64,000 nt of DNA from JBBSOW01 sp038259365 (GCA_038259365.1 JBBSOW010000004.1:13094-77093), one strand, 5' to 3'; numbered from the stretch's first letter, positions 8,537-16,241 are shown. The notes: a model not told the origin generated them from the sequence alone. Made by a program: numbers and translations.

Positions 8537-10233
8537 ACCAACACCGTGTCTTCGGCTCGGTGCGCCCACGTCGCGAAGCTCTCGCCGGCGTCCTTGTCGG
8601 CGACGTAGCGCCGCACGATCCGCTCGACGAAGTCGGGCAGGTCCGTGGCGGTCACCTTGAGCCCGCGGACGGTGCGGCCCAGCCCGGCCTCCTCGCGGTC
8701 CGCTCCGGCGAGCCCGCCGCCCAGGTGGACCTGAAAGCCGAATTCGCCGGCGATGATCTGGCCCTTGAGGCCGATGTCGGCGGTCTGCACCCGGGCGCAG
8801 GAGTTCTGGCAGCCGTTGACGTGCAGGCTGATGGGCCGCTCCAGCTCGAGGTCGGCGAGCCGCTCCTCCAGGGCCGCGATGGCCTTGGACGCCAGGTCCT
8901 TGGTCTCGACGAACGCCAGCTTGCAGAACTCGATGCCCGTGCAGGCGATCGTGGAGCGCCGAAACGGGCTCGGGCGGGCGCTGAGGTTGTGCTCGCTCAA
9001 CTCCGCGATGAGCGATTCCACGGAATCGGGGTCGACGTCGAGCACGAGGAGCTTTTGGTGCGGGGTGAGCCGGATCCGGCCCGAACCTGCGCGCTCGGCG
9101 GCGTCGGCGAGCGCCGAGAGGATGCCGCCGCTCACCCGCCCCACGATGGGGGCGAAGCCGACGAACTTGCGGCCGTCCTTTTGCTCGTGGACACCCACGT
9201 GGTCTCCGGGCTGGCTCGTCTTGGCCGGGGCCGGGCCGTCGGGGAGCTCGTAGCCCAGGTACGCATCCTGGAGGATCTGGCGGAACTTCTCGGGCCCCCA
9301 CTCGGCCAGCAGGAACTTCAACCGGGCCTTGGTGCGCTGGCGGCGGTAGCCGTAGTCGCGGAAGATGCCCGCCACCCCGGCCCACACGTCGGGGGCCTGC
9401 TCCTCGGTGGCGAAGGCGCCCAGGCGTTCGGCCAGCCGCGGGGTGGTGGACAGTGCGCCGCCGACCCAGACGTCGTAGCCAGCCCCGAGCTCGGGGTGGC
9501 GCACGCCGACGAGGGAGATGTCGTTGATCTCGTGCACCACGTCCAGGCTCGGGTGTCCGGTGACGGCGGACTTGAACTTGCGCGGGAGGTTCGAATACTC
9601 GGGGTCCCCGATGTAGCGCTGCACGATGGCGGCGATCACCGGGCTGGGATCGATGATCTCGTCGGCGGCGATGCCGGCCACGGGGCTGCCCAGGATGACG
9701 CGCGGGGTGTCCCCGCAGGCTTCCGTGGTCTGCAGCCCGACCGCCTCCAACCGCCGCCAGATCTCGGGCACGTCCTCGACGCGGATCCAGTGCAGCTGAA
9801 TGTTCTGGCGGTCCGAGATGTCGGCGCTGCCGCGGGCGAACTCGGTGGAGATGCCCGCGATCACCCGCAGCTGATGCAGGCTCAGCGCGCCGCCGTCGAT
9901 GCGGATGCGCAGCATGAAGTAGGAGTCGGAGAGCTCGTCGGCCTCGAGCTTGGAGGTTTGGGCGCCCTCGATGCCCTGACGCCGCTGGGTGTAGAGGCCC
10001 CACCAGCGGAACCGGCCGTGCAGATCCTCCTTGGGAATGGAGTCGAAGCCCTGGATGGAGTAGGTGTCGATGATGCGCTGATAGACGTTGAGGCCGTCGT
10101 CGGCGGCCTTGACCTCCTCGTTGGAGTTCAACGGTGCGGTGCCGTCGACGGCCCACTGGCCGTTGCTGCGCTTGGCTCGCGGCGGCCTGACGCGGCTGGG
10201 GTTGTGCAGGCTCGGGGTCTGACTCGTGGTCAT
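8533..10233 (-). CDS. sirA: Ferredoxin-dependent nitrite/sulfite reductase, probably sulfite reductase
   Basis: Six-electron reduction of sulfite to sulfide with siroheme and a 4Fe-4S cluster. 566 residues with two ferredoxin-like half domains and two siroheme domains. Cluster ligands are C431 and C437 (CTGIEFC) and C475 and C479 (GCQNSC). Sulfite rather than nitrite is inferred from the operon with cysH, cysD and cysN and from the absence of nitrate genes. ATG 10233 has a GAGGA ribosome site 6 nt upstream. First structural gene of the operon; a leader peptide, hairpins and promoter lie upstream. Confidence 0.93.
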   Translation of the reverse strand: MTTSQTPSLHNPSRVRPPRAKRSNGQWAVDGTAPLNSNEEVKAADDGLNVYQRIIDTYSIQGFDSIPKEDLHGRFRWWGLYTQRRQGIEGAQTSKLEADELSDSYFMLRIRIDGGALSLHQLRVIAGISTEFARGSADISDRQNIQLHWIRVEDVPEIWRRLEAVGLQTTEACGDTPRVILGSPVAGIAADEIIDPSPVIAAIVQRYIGDPEYSNLPRKFKSAVTGHPSLDVVHEINDISLVGVRHPELGAGYDVWVGGALSTTPRLAERLGAFATEEQAPDVWAGVAGIFRDYGYRRQRTKARLKFLLAEWGPEKFRQILQDAYLGYELPDGPAPAKTSQPGDHVGVHEQKDGRKFVGFAPIVGRVSGGILSALADAAERAGSGRIRLTPHQKLLVLDVDPDSVESLIAELSEHNLSARPSPFRRSTIACTGIEFCKLAFVETKDLASKAIAALEERLADLELERPISLHVNGCQNSCARVQTADIGLKGQIIAGEFGFQVHLGGGLAGADREEAGLGRTVRGLKVTATDLPDFVERIVRRYVADKDAGESFATWAHRAEDTVLV

Positions 10234-10278
10234 GGGTTCCTCGCGGTTGTGGGCACGCGAAGCACGACAGACCGTGGG

Positions 10279-10291
10279 AGCTGAATCAGCT
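10279..10291 (-). repeat. 13-bp palindrome in the sulfate-operon leader
   Basis: AGCTGA-A-TCAGCT, a perfect palindrome with 6-bp arms, lies between the attenuator-like hairpins and the sirA ribosome site. It may form a small stem or an operator; its role is unknown. Confidence 0.35.
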
Positions 10292-10299
10292 AGGGGGTG

Positions 10300-10322
10300 G
10301 TCCGGGCTTCACGCGCCCGGAC
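10300..10322 (-). terminator. Attenuator-like hairpin in sirA leader
   Basis: In the RNA, GTCCGGGC pairs perfectly with GCCCGGAC around a 7-nt loop, 8 bp and very GC-rich. There is no U run, so it could act as a weak terminator or a structural element of an attenuator. It starts about 37 nt after the leader-peptide stop. Confidence 0.45.
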
Positions 10323-10326
10323 TGTT

Positions 10327-10342
10327 TGGCCCGTCAGGGCCA
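10327..10342 (-). terminator. Second hairpin in sirA leader
   Basis: TGGCCC-TGAC-GGGCCA forms a 6-bp stem with a tetraloop, 16 nt after the leader-peptide stop and 4 nt before the larger hairpin. Ribosome position on the leader ORF could influence its folding. Confidence 0.4.
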
Positions 10343-10358
10343 GGGTGTCGTCGGACGC

Positions 10359-10445
10359 TCAGCGAGCCCGACACATGGTGCCGTTGATCCGCAGCAGGTC
10401 GACGTGACGACGCGTCACGGCGACGAGGCTGATGTCGGTAAACAT
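10359..10445 (-). CDS. Leader peptide of the sulfate assimilation operon (actinobacterial TRRHVDLLR type), 28 aa
   Basis: Twenty-eight codons from ATG 10445 to TGA. The central TRRHVDLLRINGTMCRAR matches the actinobacterial putative leader peptides found before sulfur-metabolism genes, whose hallmark is an RRHVDL core followed by a Cys near the end. It is too short for usual gene calling. A TAGAAA -10 box ends 7 nt before the ATG, so the mRNA probably starts at the initiation codon. Two GC-rich hairpins follow within 60 nt and sirA begins 126 nt after the stop. By analogy with mycobacterial cysteine-sensing small ORFs, slow reading of the single Cys codon may control expression; that role is inferred. 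Confidence 0.8.
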   Translation of the reverse strand: MFTDISLVAVTRRHVDLLRINGTMCRAR

Positions 10446-10452
10446 GTTGAAA

Positions 10453-10481
10453 TTTCTACCGTCTTGCTTGCCGAATGTCTA
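10453..10481 (-). promoter_or_regulatory. Promoter of the sulfate operon
   Basis: On the minus strand, TAGACA (10481-10476) and TAGAAA (10458-10453) are separated by 17 nt, close to a housekeeping sigma promoter. Transcription would start at or just before the leader-peptide ATG. Confidence 0.6.
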
Positions 10482-10513
10482 GTGGAGCATCCAGTATGCG
10501 GACCATTCGGCAA
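10468..10513. promoter_or_regulatory. 10-bp inverted repeat over the sulfate-operon promoter, candidate operator
   Basis: TTGCCGAATG at 10468-10477 and its exact complement CATTCGGCAA at 10504-10513 are separated by 26 nt. The proximal arm lies in the spacer and touches the -35 box; the distal arm lies upstream, in the short gap after the phosphatase gene. This is the layout of a site bound by a dimer or by two dimers of a regulator. No regulator gene is adjacent. Confidence 0.5.
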
Positions 10514-10545
10514 CGAGGCGCTTTGGAATCCGCCCGCAATTCCCG

Positions 10546-11112
10546 TTAAGAGTTCCACTGCCGGATCGCCCAGGACTCCTTCTCCTTGTCCAGGATCGAC
10601 AGGCTGGCGGTCTTGAGCGGGAAGCTTTCGCCGCGCTCGATCGGGAAGCCCAGCCAGGCCAGCGCCAACACACGCAGCGAGTGGCCGTGGGCGAAACAGA
10701 CGGCCCGATCCACCCCGCTGTCGCGGACCCGCTGCACCACCGTGCCGAGGCGTTTCAGGACCTCCTCGCCGGTCTCGCCCCCGGGGATCGGGTGTGTCCA
10801 GATGCGCCAGTTCGGTACCTGCTCACGGATCTGCGCGCTCGTCATGCCCTCGTAGTCGCCGTAGTACCACTCGGCGAGGTTCTCCTCGAGCTGGATCTGA
10901 TCGTCGTCGAAGCCGATGATCTCGGCGGTCTTGCGGGCCCGCTGTCGGGGACTGGACAGCACCAGGTCGAAGTCGCCCGGATCGAGCCGGCCGCGCAGCG
11001 ACTCCGCCTCGGCGATTCCGTTCTCGGTCAGCTCGAGATCGGTCACCGAGGTGTGTTGACCCGATTTACTCCACTCTGTCTCTCCGTGGCGAACCAGGTA
11101 TAGCTGGGTCAT
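10546..11112 (-). CDS. Histidine phosphatase family protein (phosphoglycerate mutase-like)
   Basis: Phosphatase or mutase using a phospho-histidine. 188 residues with the RHGETEW signature at residues 8-14 (catalytic His9), SSPRQRARKTAE near 65 and FAHGHSLRVLAL near 150 carrying the second His. The small size and lack of mutase insertions favour a phosphatase, perhaps of sugar phosphates or folate-pathway intermediates, over glycolytic mutase. ATG 11112 is chosen for its ribosome site GAGGGG; the longer open frame upstream is not family-like. It is followed on the same strand by the sulfate operon, which has its own promoter. Confidence 0.88.
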   Translation of the reverse strand: MTQLYLVRHGETEWSKSGQHTSVTDLELTENGIAEAESLRGRLDPGDFDLVLSSPRQRARKTAEIIGFDDDQIQLEENLAEWYYGDYEGMTSAQIREQVPNWRIWTHPIPGGETGEEVLKRLGTVVQRVRDSGVDRAVCFAHGHSLRVLALAWLGFPIERGESFPLKTASLSILDKEKESWAIRQWNS

Positions 11113-11225
11113 GTTGTGCCCCTCGTACTCGACGTTGTTGCCTCTCAGCCAACCACACGATCTCCGATCGGCACCTCCTAGCGTGTCCAGTGAGGTGGCG
11201 ACATCGTTAGTGATACAAGGTGTCC

Positions 11226-12031
11226 ATGCGGATAGACGCCATGCCCTCGGATCGCGCGTGGATCCTCGTGGACACACTGCGCAAAGGCAGGCGCTGATCG
11301 GCCTGCGGCGGGCACTGCGGAAGTTGAGCCCGGACGAGATCCGCGCGTTCGACCGATGGGTGGAGGATCGGATCGAGGCGCTGAATCTGGCCGCGGCCGG
11401 GCCGAGGAGATCAAGCCCGAATGTGAAGGCGACGCTCTGACGTACGTGATGGCGGCCGTCGTGGCCGCCGGGCGGCGGGAGTACGAGAAAGTCCTCGCAG
11501 ACCCCGCCCTCCTCGATGACAATTGGGACGACGAGTTGGGTGAGGATTTCCTCGACCTCGCCGCCACCGTATTCGAGCAGTTGTACAACGAACCGTTCGA
11601 CGACGCCGAAGCGATAGATGGCCTAGCGGTCGTCGACCTGCAGGTCATCCTCCAGGTCGTCAGCTTGGACGGGACGCCGGAGATGCCCTCCTGGCGTTTG
11701 GAGGTCAGTCAGTCCGCAGAACGAATTTGGAAACACGAAGGACCACTGGGCTTCGTGGTGGAAACCAAGCGGGCTCGACGAGCTGACCATCTGGCTGGAG
11801 ACCGACTTCATGGCCTCCGACCCGCACCCACCTGTCCCCGGCTTCCGCGTCGGCAAGCGTCGCTGCGAGTTCATTTACATCCGCCCAGCGGACGAGTACC
11901 TCACCGAGGTCGAGCAGCGCGCTCTCGCTCGGCGCGATGTCGCTGCCGCGTTCGAGGAAGTGAGAGCCCGCTTCGGGCTCGGACCGATCCCGCCCCTCGC
12001 TTTCCCGACGACAAAGACACCAGCCAAGTGA
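11226..12031 (+). pseudogene. DUF4240-like gene broken over several frames
   Basis: Protein-like stretches continue from one plus frame to another. ATG 11226 reads MRIDAMPSDRAWILVDTLRK and stops at 11295. The next frame continues with LRRALRKLSPDEIRAFDRWV to about 11400. A third frame gives GDALTYVMAAVVAAGRREYE and a Glu/Asp-rich stretch to about 11720. The last frame gives DELTIWLETDFMASDPHPP and ends in PTTKTPAK at 12031. The middle pieces resemble DUF4240 (LSPDEI..FDRWV..RIEAL). At least three frame changes are needed, so this is either a decayed gene or a stretch of sequencing errors. The exact frameshift points are uncertain. Confidence 0.5.
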
Positions 12032-12056
12032 CAGATCGCGCGCAGCATGACTGCCG

Positions 12057-12239
12057 GTGACAAGCGGGCTGCGGACGGTCCTGTTCTCCCCATGGACGGT
12101 CTTGATCGAGTTCATCATTCTCGGATTTTTCGGGATAGGCGTCGGCCAGGTCATCGAGCGATACGACGACGCCACCATTGCCATTGGCTGGGCTATGGCG
12201 GCTGGCTCTGCCTTCCTAGAGCGGGACGACAACCGGTAA
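12057..12239 (+). CDS. Possible small membrane protein, 60 aa
   Basis: GTG 12057 opens a 60-residue frame with one strongly hydrophobic segment (TVLIEFIILGFFGIGVGQVI) followed by a second, weaker one (AIGWAMAAGSAFL). I do not recognise a family. It lies 25 nt after the DUF4240-like remnant. No clear ribosome site is seen and the region around it is degraded, so this could be chance or a remnant. From its stop to the HicB gene, about 90 nt, I see nothing. Confidence 0.3.
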   Translation: MTSGLRTVLFSPWTVLIEFIILGFFGIGVGQVIERYDDATIAIGWAMAAGSAFLERDDNR

Positions 12240-12332
12240 CAGTTGCGGGCTCTGTGTTTGCCAGGCGATAGGACCCCTCGTCACTCCTCCTCCCTTCGGC
12301 TGGCTCGGCTTCGGTGTCAATACGACGGAGCG

Positions 12333-12755
12333 CTATCGCACGTCGTTCACGCTCCGCACGCCGTGATGCTCCTGATGCTTGGCCAGCACTTTTGACACGT
12401 ATTGAAACGAGACGCCGAGCAAAGTTCCGATATCGCGCTGGGCAAGCCCCGCGCCGACTCCGGCAACAATGGCGTCGACGGTGGCGGTTCCGGCCAACGC
12501 TGCTGCTCTTTCTGCGTCGTGTCGTTGTCGGCAAGCACCGTCCATTGCCGAAGCGAGGTCGTCGTCCTCGAACTGGGGTTCGACGTCAACGTCTTGCGGC
12601 CCCACGTCTGTATCAAGGGTCAACGAGAGCGCCTTGGCGGCCTGAGGAGCCACCTCGACCAACCGACGCGCCTGGCTAAAGATCCCTGGGTGGTCTGCGA
12701 TCTCAATGGCCCACCAACCGTCGGATCGAATCGCAATGGCTCGATACCTCATCAT
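12333..12755 (-). CDS. hicB: HicB-like antitoxin with C-terminal helix-turn-helix
   Basis: Neutralises HicA and represses the pair. 140 residues from ATG 12755. The N-terminal half has the HicB fold (MRYRAIAIRSDGWWAIEIAD and the Gln-Ala-rich segment after PGIFSQARRL), and the C-terminus has a helix-turn-helix around QRDIGTLLGVSFQYVSKVL. It begins inside the hicA stop (TGATGA), so the toxin gene comes first, as in most hicAB loci. The two ATG codons at 12755 and 12752 are both possible starts. Confidence 0.75.
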   Translation of the reverse strand: MMRYRAIAIRSDGWWAIEIADHPGIFSQARRLVEVAPQAAKALSLTLDTDVGPQDVDVEPQFEDDDLASAMDGACRQRHDAERAAALAGTATVDAIVAGVGAGLAQRDIGTLLGVSFQYVSKVLAKHQEHHGVRSVNDVR

Positions 12756-12952
12756 CTTGGTTCCCAACCGTTCGCGGTATTGATCGCGCCACGGGCGGTC
12801 CGTTCCGGTATCTCGGTGTGTCGTCCCACCGTGGTGACCCACCCGCCATCGAAGGTGATCTTGGTGTGGCCACGGCCCTCGATCAGTTCCATCCTGACAC
12901 CCTTGTCCTTGGCGATCTGACGAATGTGTTTCAACACTTCTTTCCGCTTCAC
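12752..12952 (-). CDS. hicA: HicA-like mRNA interferase toxin
   Basis: Small dsRNA-binding-fold nuclease that cleaves mRNA during stress. 66 residues beginning MKRKEVLKHIRQIAKDKG; the conserved His lies in EGRGHTKITF, equivalent to the GSHH motif, and the ending TARGAINTANGW is family-like. GTG 12952 is preferred; a TTG at 12964 would overlap the TATAGT -10 box. Toxin first, antitoxin second, overlapping by 4 nt. Confidence 0.72.
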   Translation of the reverse strand: MKRKEVLKHIRQIAKDKGVRMELIEGRGHTKITFDGGWVTTVGRHTEIPERTARGAINTANGWEPR

Positions 12953-12963
12953 ATCCAAAATCA

Positions 12964-12969
12964 ACTATA
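12964..12969 (-). promoter_or_regulatory. -10 element TATAGT of hicAB
   Basis: TATAGT on the minus strand, 11 nt before GTG 12952, allowing a 4-5 nt leader. No convincing -35 is seen. Confidence 0.45.
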
Positions 12970-13083
12970 GGCGACTATCCGGATCAACCCTAGTAGACAA
13001 ATCTGTGGACAACGGTGGCCCAGTACGTCGGCACAGCTCGCCCTCCACCCGTTATGGATGAAAAGCCCGCTCGGTGAGAGAAT

Positions 13084-14571
13084 GTGGCAGTGAGCAACGA
13101 CGAGACCCAGAACACGACCGACGACGATCTCGACCGCCGCCAGACCAAGTTCTCCGAGGCCTTCAAAGCCTTCATCACCGGCGACTGGGAGCCCTACGAC
13201 TCCACGGCCATCCCCCAGCTTCCGGCCTCCAAGGCGGCGGTGGCGCGACGCGCCGCGATCGCCGAGCAGTTCGCCGACGCCCGCCTGGTGATCCCCGCGG
13301 GCGGGCTGGTGGTCCGCTCCAACGACACCGACTACCGGTTCCGGCCGCACTCGGCGTTCGCCCACCTCACAGGACTGGGCACCGAGCGTGAGCCCGACGC
13401 CGTGCTGGTCCTGGAGCCGACCGACGACGGCGTCGAGCCCACCCTGTACTTCCGCCCACGGGCGTCGCGGGAGGACAAAGAGTTCTACGCCGACGCCCGC
13501 TACGGCGAGATGTGGGTCGGGCAGCGCGATTCGCTGGACGAGATGAGCCAGCGCATCGGCATCTCCTGCGCCCCGATCTCCGAACTGGGTGACGCCATCG
13601 CCAAGAACGCCGACTCCACCCAGGTCCTCGTGTTGCGCGAGGCCGACCCGGGCGTCAACGAGATCGTCGATGGCTTGCGCGAGCACGGCACCCCCGAGGA
13701 CGACGAGAGGTTCGCCACCGCGCTGAGCGAGCTGCGGCTGGTTAAGGACGAGTTCGAGATCGAGCAGATGCGCGAGGCCTGCGATCGCACCGCCGACGGC
13801 TTCGAGGCCATCGTCGCCGACCTGCCCGAGGCGGTGAAACGCGGCCGAGGCGAGCGCTGGGTGGAGGGCGTCTTCGGCCTGCACGCCCGCCACGCCGGCA
13901 ACGACGTCGGTTACGGCACCATCGCCGCCGCGGGGGATCACGCCAACACCCTGCACTGGGTGCGCAACGACGGCGACATGCGCGACGGCGATCTCATCCT
14001 CATCGACGCCGGGGTGGAACTCGATTCGCTCTACACCGCCGACATCACCCGCACCCTGCCCATCAACGGCACCTACTCCGAGGCTCAGCGGCGGGTCTAC
14101 GACGTGGTGCTGGAGGCCGCCGACGCCGCCATCGCGGTGTGCAAGCCGGGCACCAAGTTCGCCGACGTGCACAAGGCGGCCGTCACAGTGTTGGCGACGC
14201 GGTTGCACGAGTGGGGTCTGCTGCCCGTCACCCCGGAGGAGAGCGTCTCCGACGACGGCGGCCAGCATCGCCGCTGGATGGTGCACGGCACCTCCCACCA
14301 CCTCGGGATCGACGTCCACGACTGCGCCCAGGCCCGCAACGAGCAGTACCGCCTCGGCGAGTTGAGGGCCGGGATGGTCATCACCGTCGAGCCCGGGCTG
14401 TACTTCAAGGCCACCGATCAGCTCGTGCCCGACGAGCTGCGAGGCATCGGTGCGCGCCTCGAGGACGACATCCTCATCACCGAGGGGGGTTGCGAGAACC
14501 TCTCCGCCCGGCTCCCCCGCACCCCCGACGCCATCGAGGCGTGGATGGCACCGCTGATGCAGCGCGAATGA
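13084..14571 (+). CDS. pepP: Xaa-Pro aminopeptidase (aminopeptidase P, M24B)
   Basis: Removes N-terminal residues that precede proline, in the cytoplasm. 495 residues: an N-terminal creatinase-like domain followed by the pita-bread metallopeptidase domain. Metal ligands are visible in LILIDAGVELDSLYTADITRT (two Asp), HGTSHHLGIDVHD (His), VITVEPGLYF (Glu) and GIGARLEDDILIT (Glu). GTG 13084 follows GAGAGA; GTG 13090 is an alternative. The stop overlaps the corA start (ATGA), so the two are coupled. Confidence 0.93.
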   Translation: MAVSNDETQNTTDDDLDRRQTKFSEAFKAFITGDWEPYDSTAIPQLPASKAAVARRAAIAEQFADARLVIPAGGLVVRSNDTDYRFRPHSAFAHLTGLGTEREPDAVLVLEPTDDGVEPTLYFRPRASREDKEFYADARYGEMWVGQRDSLDEMSQRIGISCAPISELGDAIAKNADSTQVLVLREADPGVNEIVDGLREHGTPEDDERFATALSELRLVKDEFEIEQMREACDRTADGFEAIVADLPEAVKRGRGERWVEGVFGLHARHAGNDVGYGTIAAAGDHANTLHWVRNDGDMRDGDLILIDAGVELDSLYTADITRTLPINGTYSEAQRRVYDVVLEAADAAIAVCKPGTKFADVHKAAVTVLATRLHEWGLLPVTPEESVSDDGGQHRRWMVHGTSHHLGIDVHDCAQARNEQYRLGELRAGMVITVEPGLYFKATDQLVPDELRGIGARLEDDILITEGGCENLSARLPRTPDAIEAWMAPLMQRE

Positions 14572-15584
14572 AAGAGATGGCCGACCAAAGGTTCAGCTCC
14601 GTCGTCGCCTGGGGCTGGTACCTCGATGGCGTCCGCCAACTCGAGGACGATCTGGACAGGGCCACGCAGGAGGCGCTGCACGGCCGGGGGTTCGTCTGGC
14701 TGGGGCTGCACGATCCGAGCGACGACGACATGTCGGAGTTCGCGACCCTGTTCAACCTCCACCCGCTGGCCATCGAGGACGCCGTCGAGGGCCACACCCG
14801 CTCCAAGCTGGAACTCTTCGGCGACACCGTCTTCGCCGTCGCCTCCACCGTGGCCTACGTGGAACACACCACGCTCACCGAGACCTCCGAGGTCGTCTCC
14901 ACGGGTCAGGTGATGGTGTTCGTCGGCGAGCACTTCGTCATGACCGTGCGCCGCGGCAAGCACGCCCAGCTCGGCGGCCTGCGCGCCAGCCTGGAGACCA
15001 CCCCCGAGAGCCTCACCGACGGCCCGTGGACCGTCCTGTACGCGGTGCTGGACAAGATCGTCGACGACTACGTCGACGTCGTGTCAGCCTTCGAGGATGA
15101 CGTCGACGACGTCGAATCCGACGTCTTCTCGCTCGACAGCAACACCGACCTGGCCAAGGTCTACCACCTCAAGCGCGAGTTGATCGACTTCAAGCGGGCC
15201 ACTTTGCCGCTCAGTTCGCCGCTGCACTCGCTGGCGAACCGCACCTACGGCCCGATCCCGCACCGCGCCCAGGCCTACTTTCGCGAGGTGGCCGATCACC
15301 ACATCGAGGCCCGGGAAACGATCACCTCCCTCGACGAGGTCCTCACCTCCATCCTGCAGTTCGCCCAGGCCCGGATCTCGGTCAAGGACAATCAGGACAT
15401 GCGCAAGATCTCGGCGTTCGTGGCCATCGCCGCAATCCCGACCATGGTGGCCGGCATCTACGGGATGAACTTCGACAACATGCCCGAGTTGCATTGGCGC
15501 TACAGCTACTTCGCCGTGCTCCTCATCCTTCTCGTCACCATGCTCGGGCTCTACGTCGGCTTCCGCCGCAACAAGTGGCTCTAG
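14568..15584 (+). CDS. corA: CorA family magnesium/cobalt transporter
   Basis: Pentameric divalent-cation channel. 338 residues with a large cytoplasmic N-terminal domain and two C-terminal membrane helices; the first ends in the YGMNF signature of the pore mouth, and the protein ends in RRNKWL. ATG 14568 overlaps the pepP stop. The frame is open far upstream but that part is a pepP shadow. The stop codon lies at the edge of a tandem repeat. An MgtE-like gene nearby suggests a magnesium theme. Confidence 0.93.
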   Translation: MKEMADQRFSSVVAWGWYLDGVRQLEDDLDRATQEALHGRGFVWLGLHDPSDDDMSEFATLFNLHPLAIEDAVEGHTRSKLELFGDTVFAVASTVAYVEHTTLTETSEVVSTGQVMVFVGEHFVMTVRRGKHAQLGGLRASLETTPESLTDGPWTVLYAVLDKIVDDYVDVVSAFEDDVDDVESDVFSLDSNTDLAKVYHLKRELIDFKRATLPLSSPLHSLANRTYGPIPHRAQAYFREVADHHIEARETITSLDEVLTSILQFAQARISVKDNQDMRKISAFVAIAAIPTMVAGIYGMNFDNMPELHWRYSYFAVLLILLVTMLGLYVGFRRNKWL

Positions 15585-15650
15585 CCCGCTCGCTACCTTT
15601 CGAAGGCGCGAGCCCGCTCGCTCACCCCTCGAAGGCGCGAGCCCGCTCGC
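15583..15650. repeat. About 2.4 tandem copies of a 28-29 bp GC-rich repeat
   Basis: Units begin at 15583 (28 bp), 15611 (29 bp) and 15640 (partial); the 22-bp core TCGAAGGCGCGAGCCCGCTC plus GC is identical at 15600-15621 and 15629-15650. Each contains the near-palindrome GCGAGCCCGCTCGC. The repeat spans the gap between the convergent corA and stress-protein genes and includes the last codons of the latter, so it looks like a tandem duplication of that gene's 3' end. The stems may help end transcription from both sides. Confidence 0.8.
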
Positions 15651-16149
15651 CGGGCATCTCGTCCAACATCTCGGTGGCCTGCTGTGCCACCTTGTGCTCG
15701 CAGAGGATCTCGTACTTGGTGGCCACCGTCTGGCTCACCGAGGTGAAATCGCGCTTGCCCCGCGCGGCGGCGTAGGTGAGCACGTTCAGGAGGACGCTGA
15801 TGCCCACACCGGCGGCCAGGGCCACGAGCAACAGGGGCAGGAAGTTACCCGCCGGGAAGAACAGGAAGGCCAACAGCGCGAAGAATAGCGCCATCGAGAC
15901 CCCCGAGGTGACCCCCTGGCCGATGACGGTCTTCCAGCTGCGCTTGCCCAACACCCGCTCGACCGACTTCAGGTCGGTGCCCACGATGCACAGGTTCTGC
16001 ACGGCGAACTCGTGATCGGCGAGGTAGTCGACCGCCTTCTGCGCGTCGGCGTACTCGTTATAGACTCGCACGGAGCGGGGGAACTGCAACGAGAACAGCG
16101 AACCCATGTCGGCCAGCTTGTTGCGGCCCATGGGGTTTTGGAATGCCAT
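15622..16149 (-). CDS. General stress protein 17M-like (YflT-type) membrane protein
   Basis: 175 residues. The N-terminal domain (RSVRVYNEYADAQKAVDYLA and QNLCIVGTDLKSVERV) is the general-stress 17M/YflT fold. Two hydrophobic segments follow (ALFFALLAFLFFPAGNFLPL and LLVALAAGVGISVLLNVLTY) and then a soluble tail. Its function is unknown; relatives are induced by general stress. ATG 16149 has GAAAGGA upstream. The last residues GERARAFEG are encoded within a tandem repeat. Confidence 0.82.
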   Translation of the reverse strand: MAFQNPMGRNKLADMGSLFSLQFPRSVRVYNEYADAQKAVDYLADHEFAVQNLCIVGTDLKSVERVLGKRSWKTVIGQGVTSGVSMALFFALLAFLFFPAGNFLPLLLVALAAGVGISVLLNVLTYAAARGKRDFTSVSQTVATKYEILCEHKVAQQATEMLDEMPGERARAFEG

Positions 16150-16241
16150 GATCTTTCCTTTCGATGAATATCAATCTCCAGCTTAGTCGTGTTCAGCGCC
16201 GGCTGAGCTGATCGTCGTGGCAGGGCCCTGGACAAACGCGA

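Noticed and set aside
7814..10156. 780-residue minus frame spanning sirA and cysH
   Set aside because: Only its last 240 residues are CysH. The rest is Arg/Pro/Gly-rich shadow of sirA in another frame, and CysH starts at ATG 8536 overlapping the sirA stop.
10234..10358. A SAM or other known riboswitch before sirA
   Set aside because: I see two simple hairpins and a palindrome but not the multi-stem core of a SAM riboswitch; the leader peptide explains the region better.
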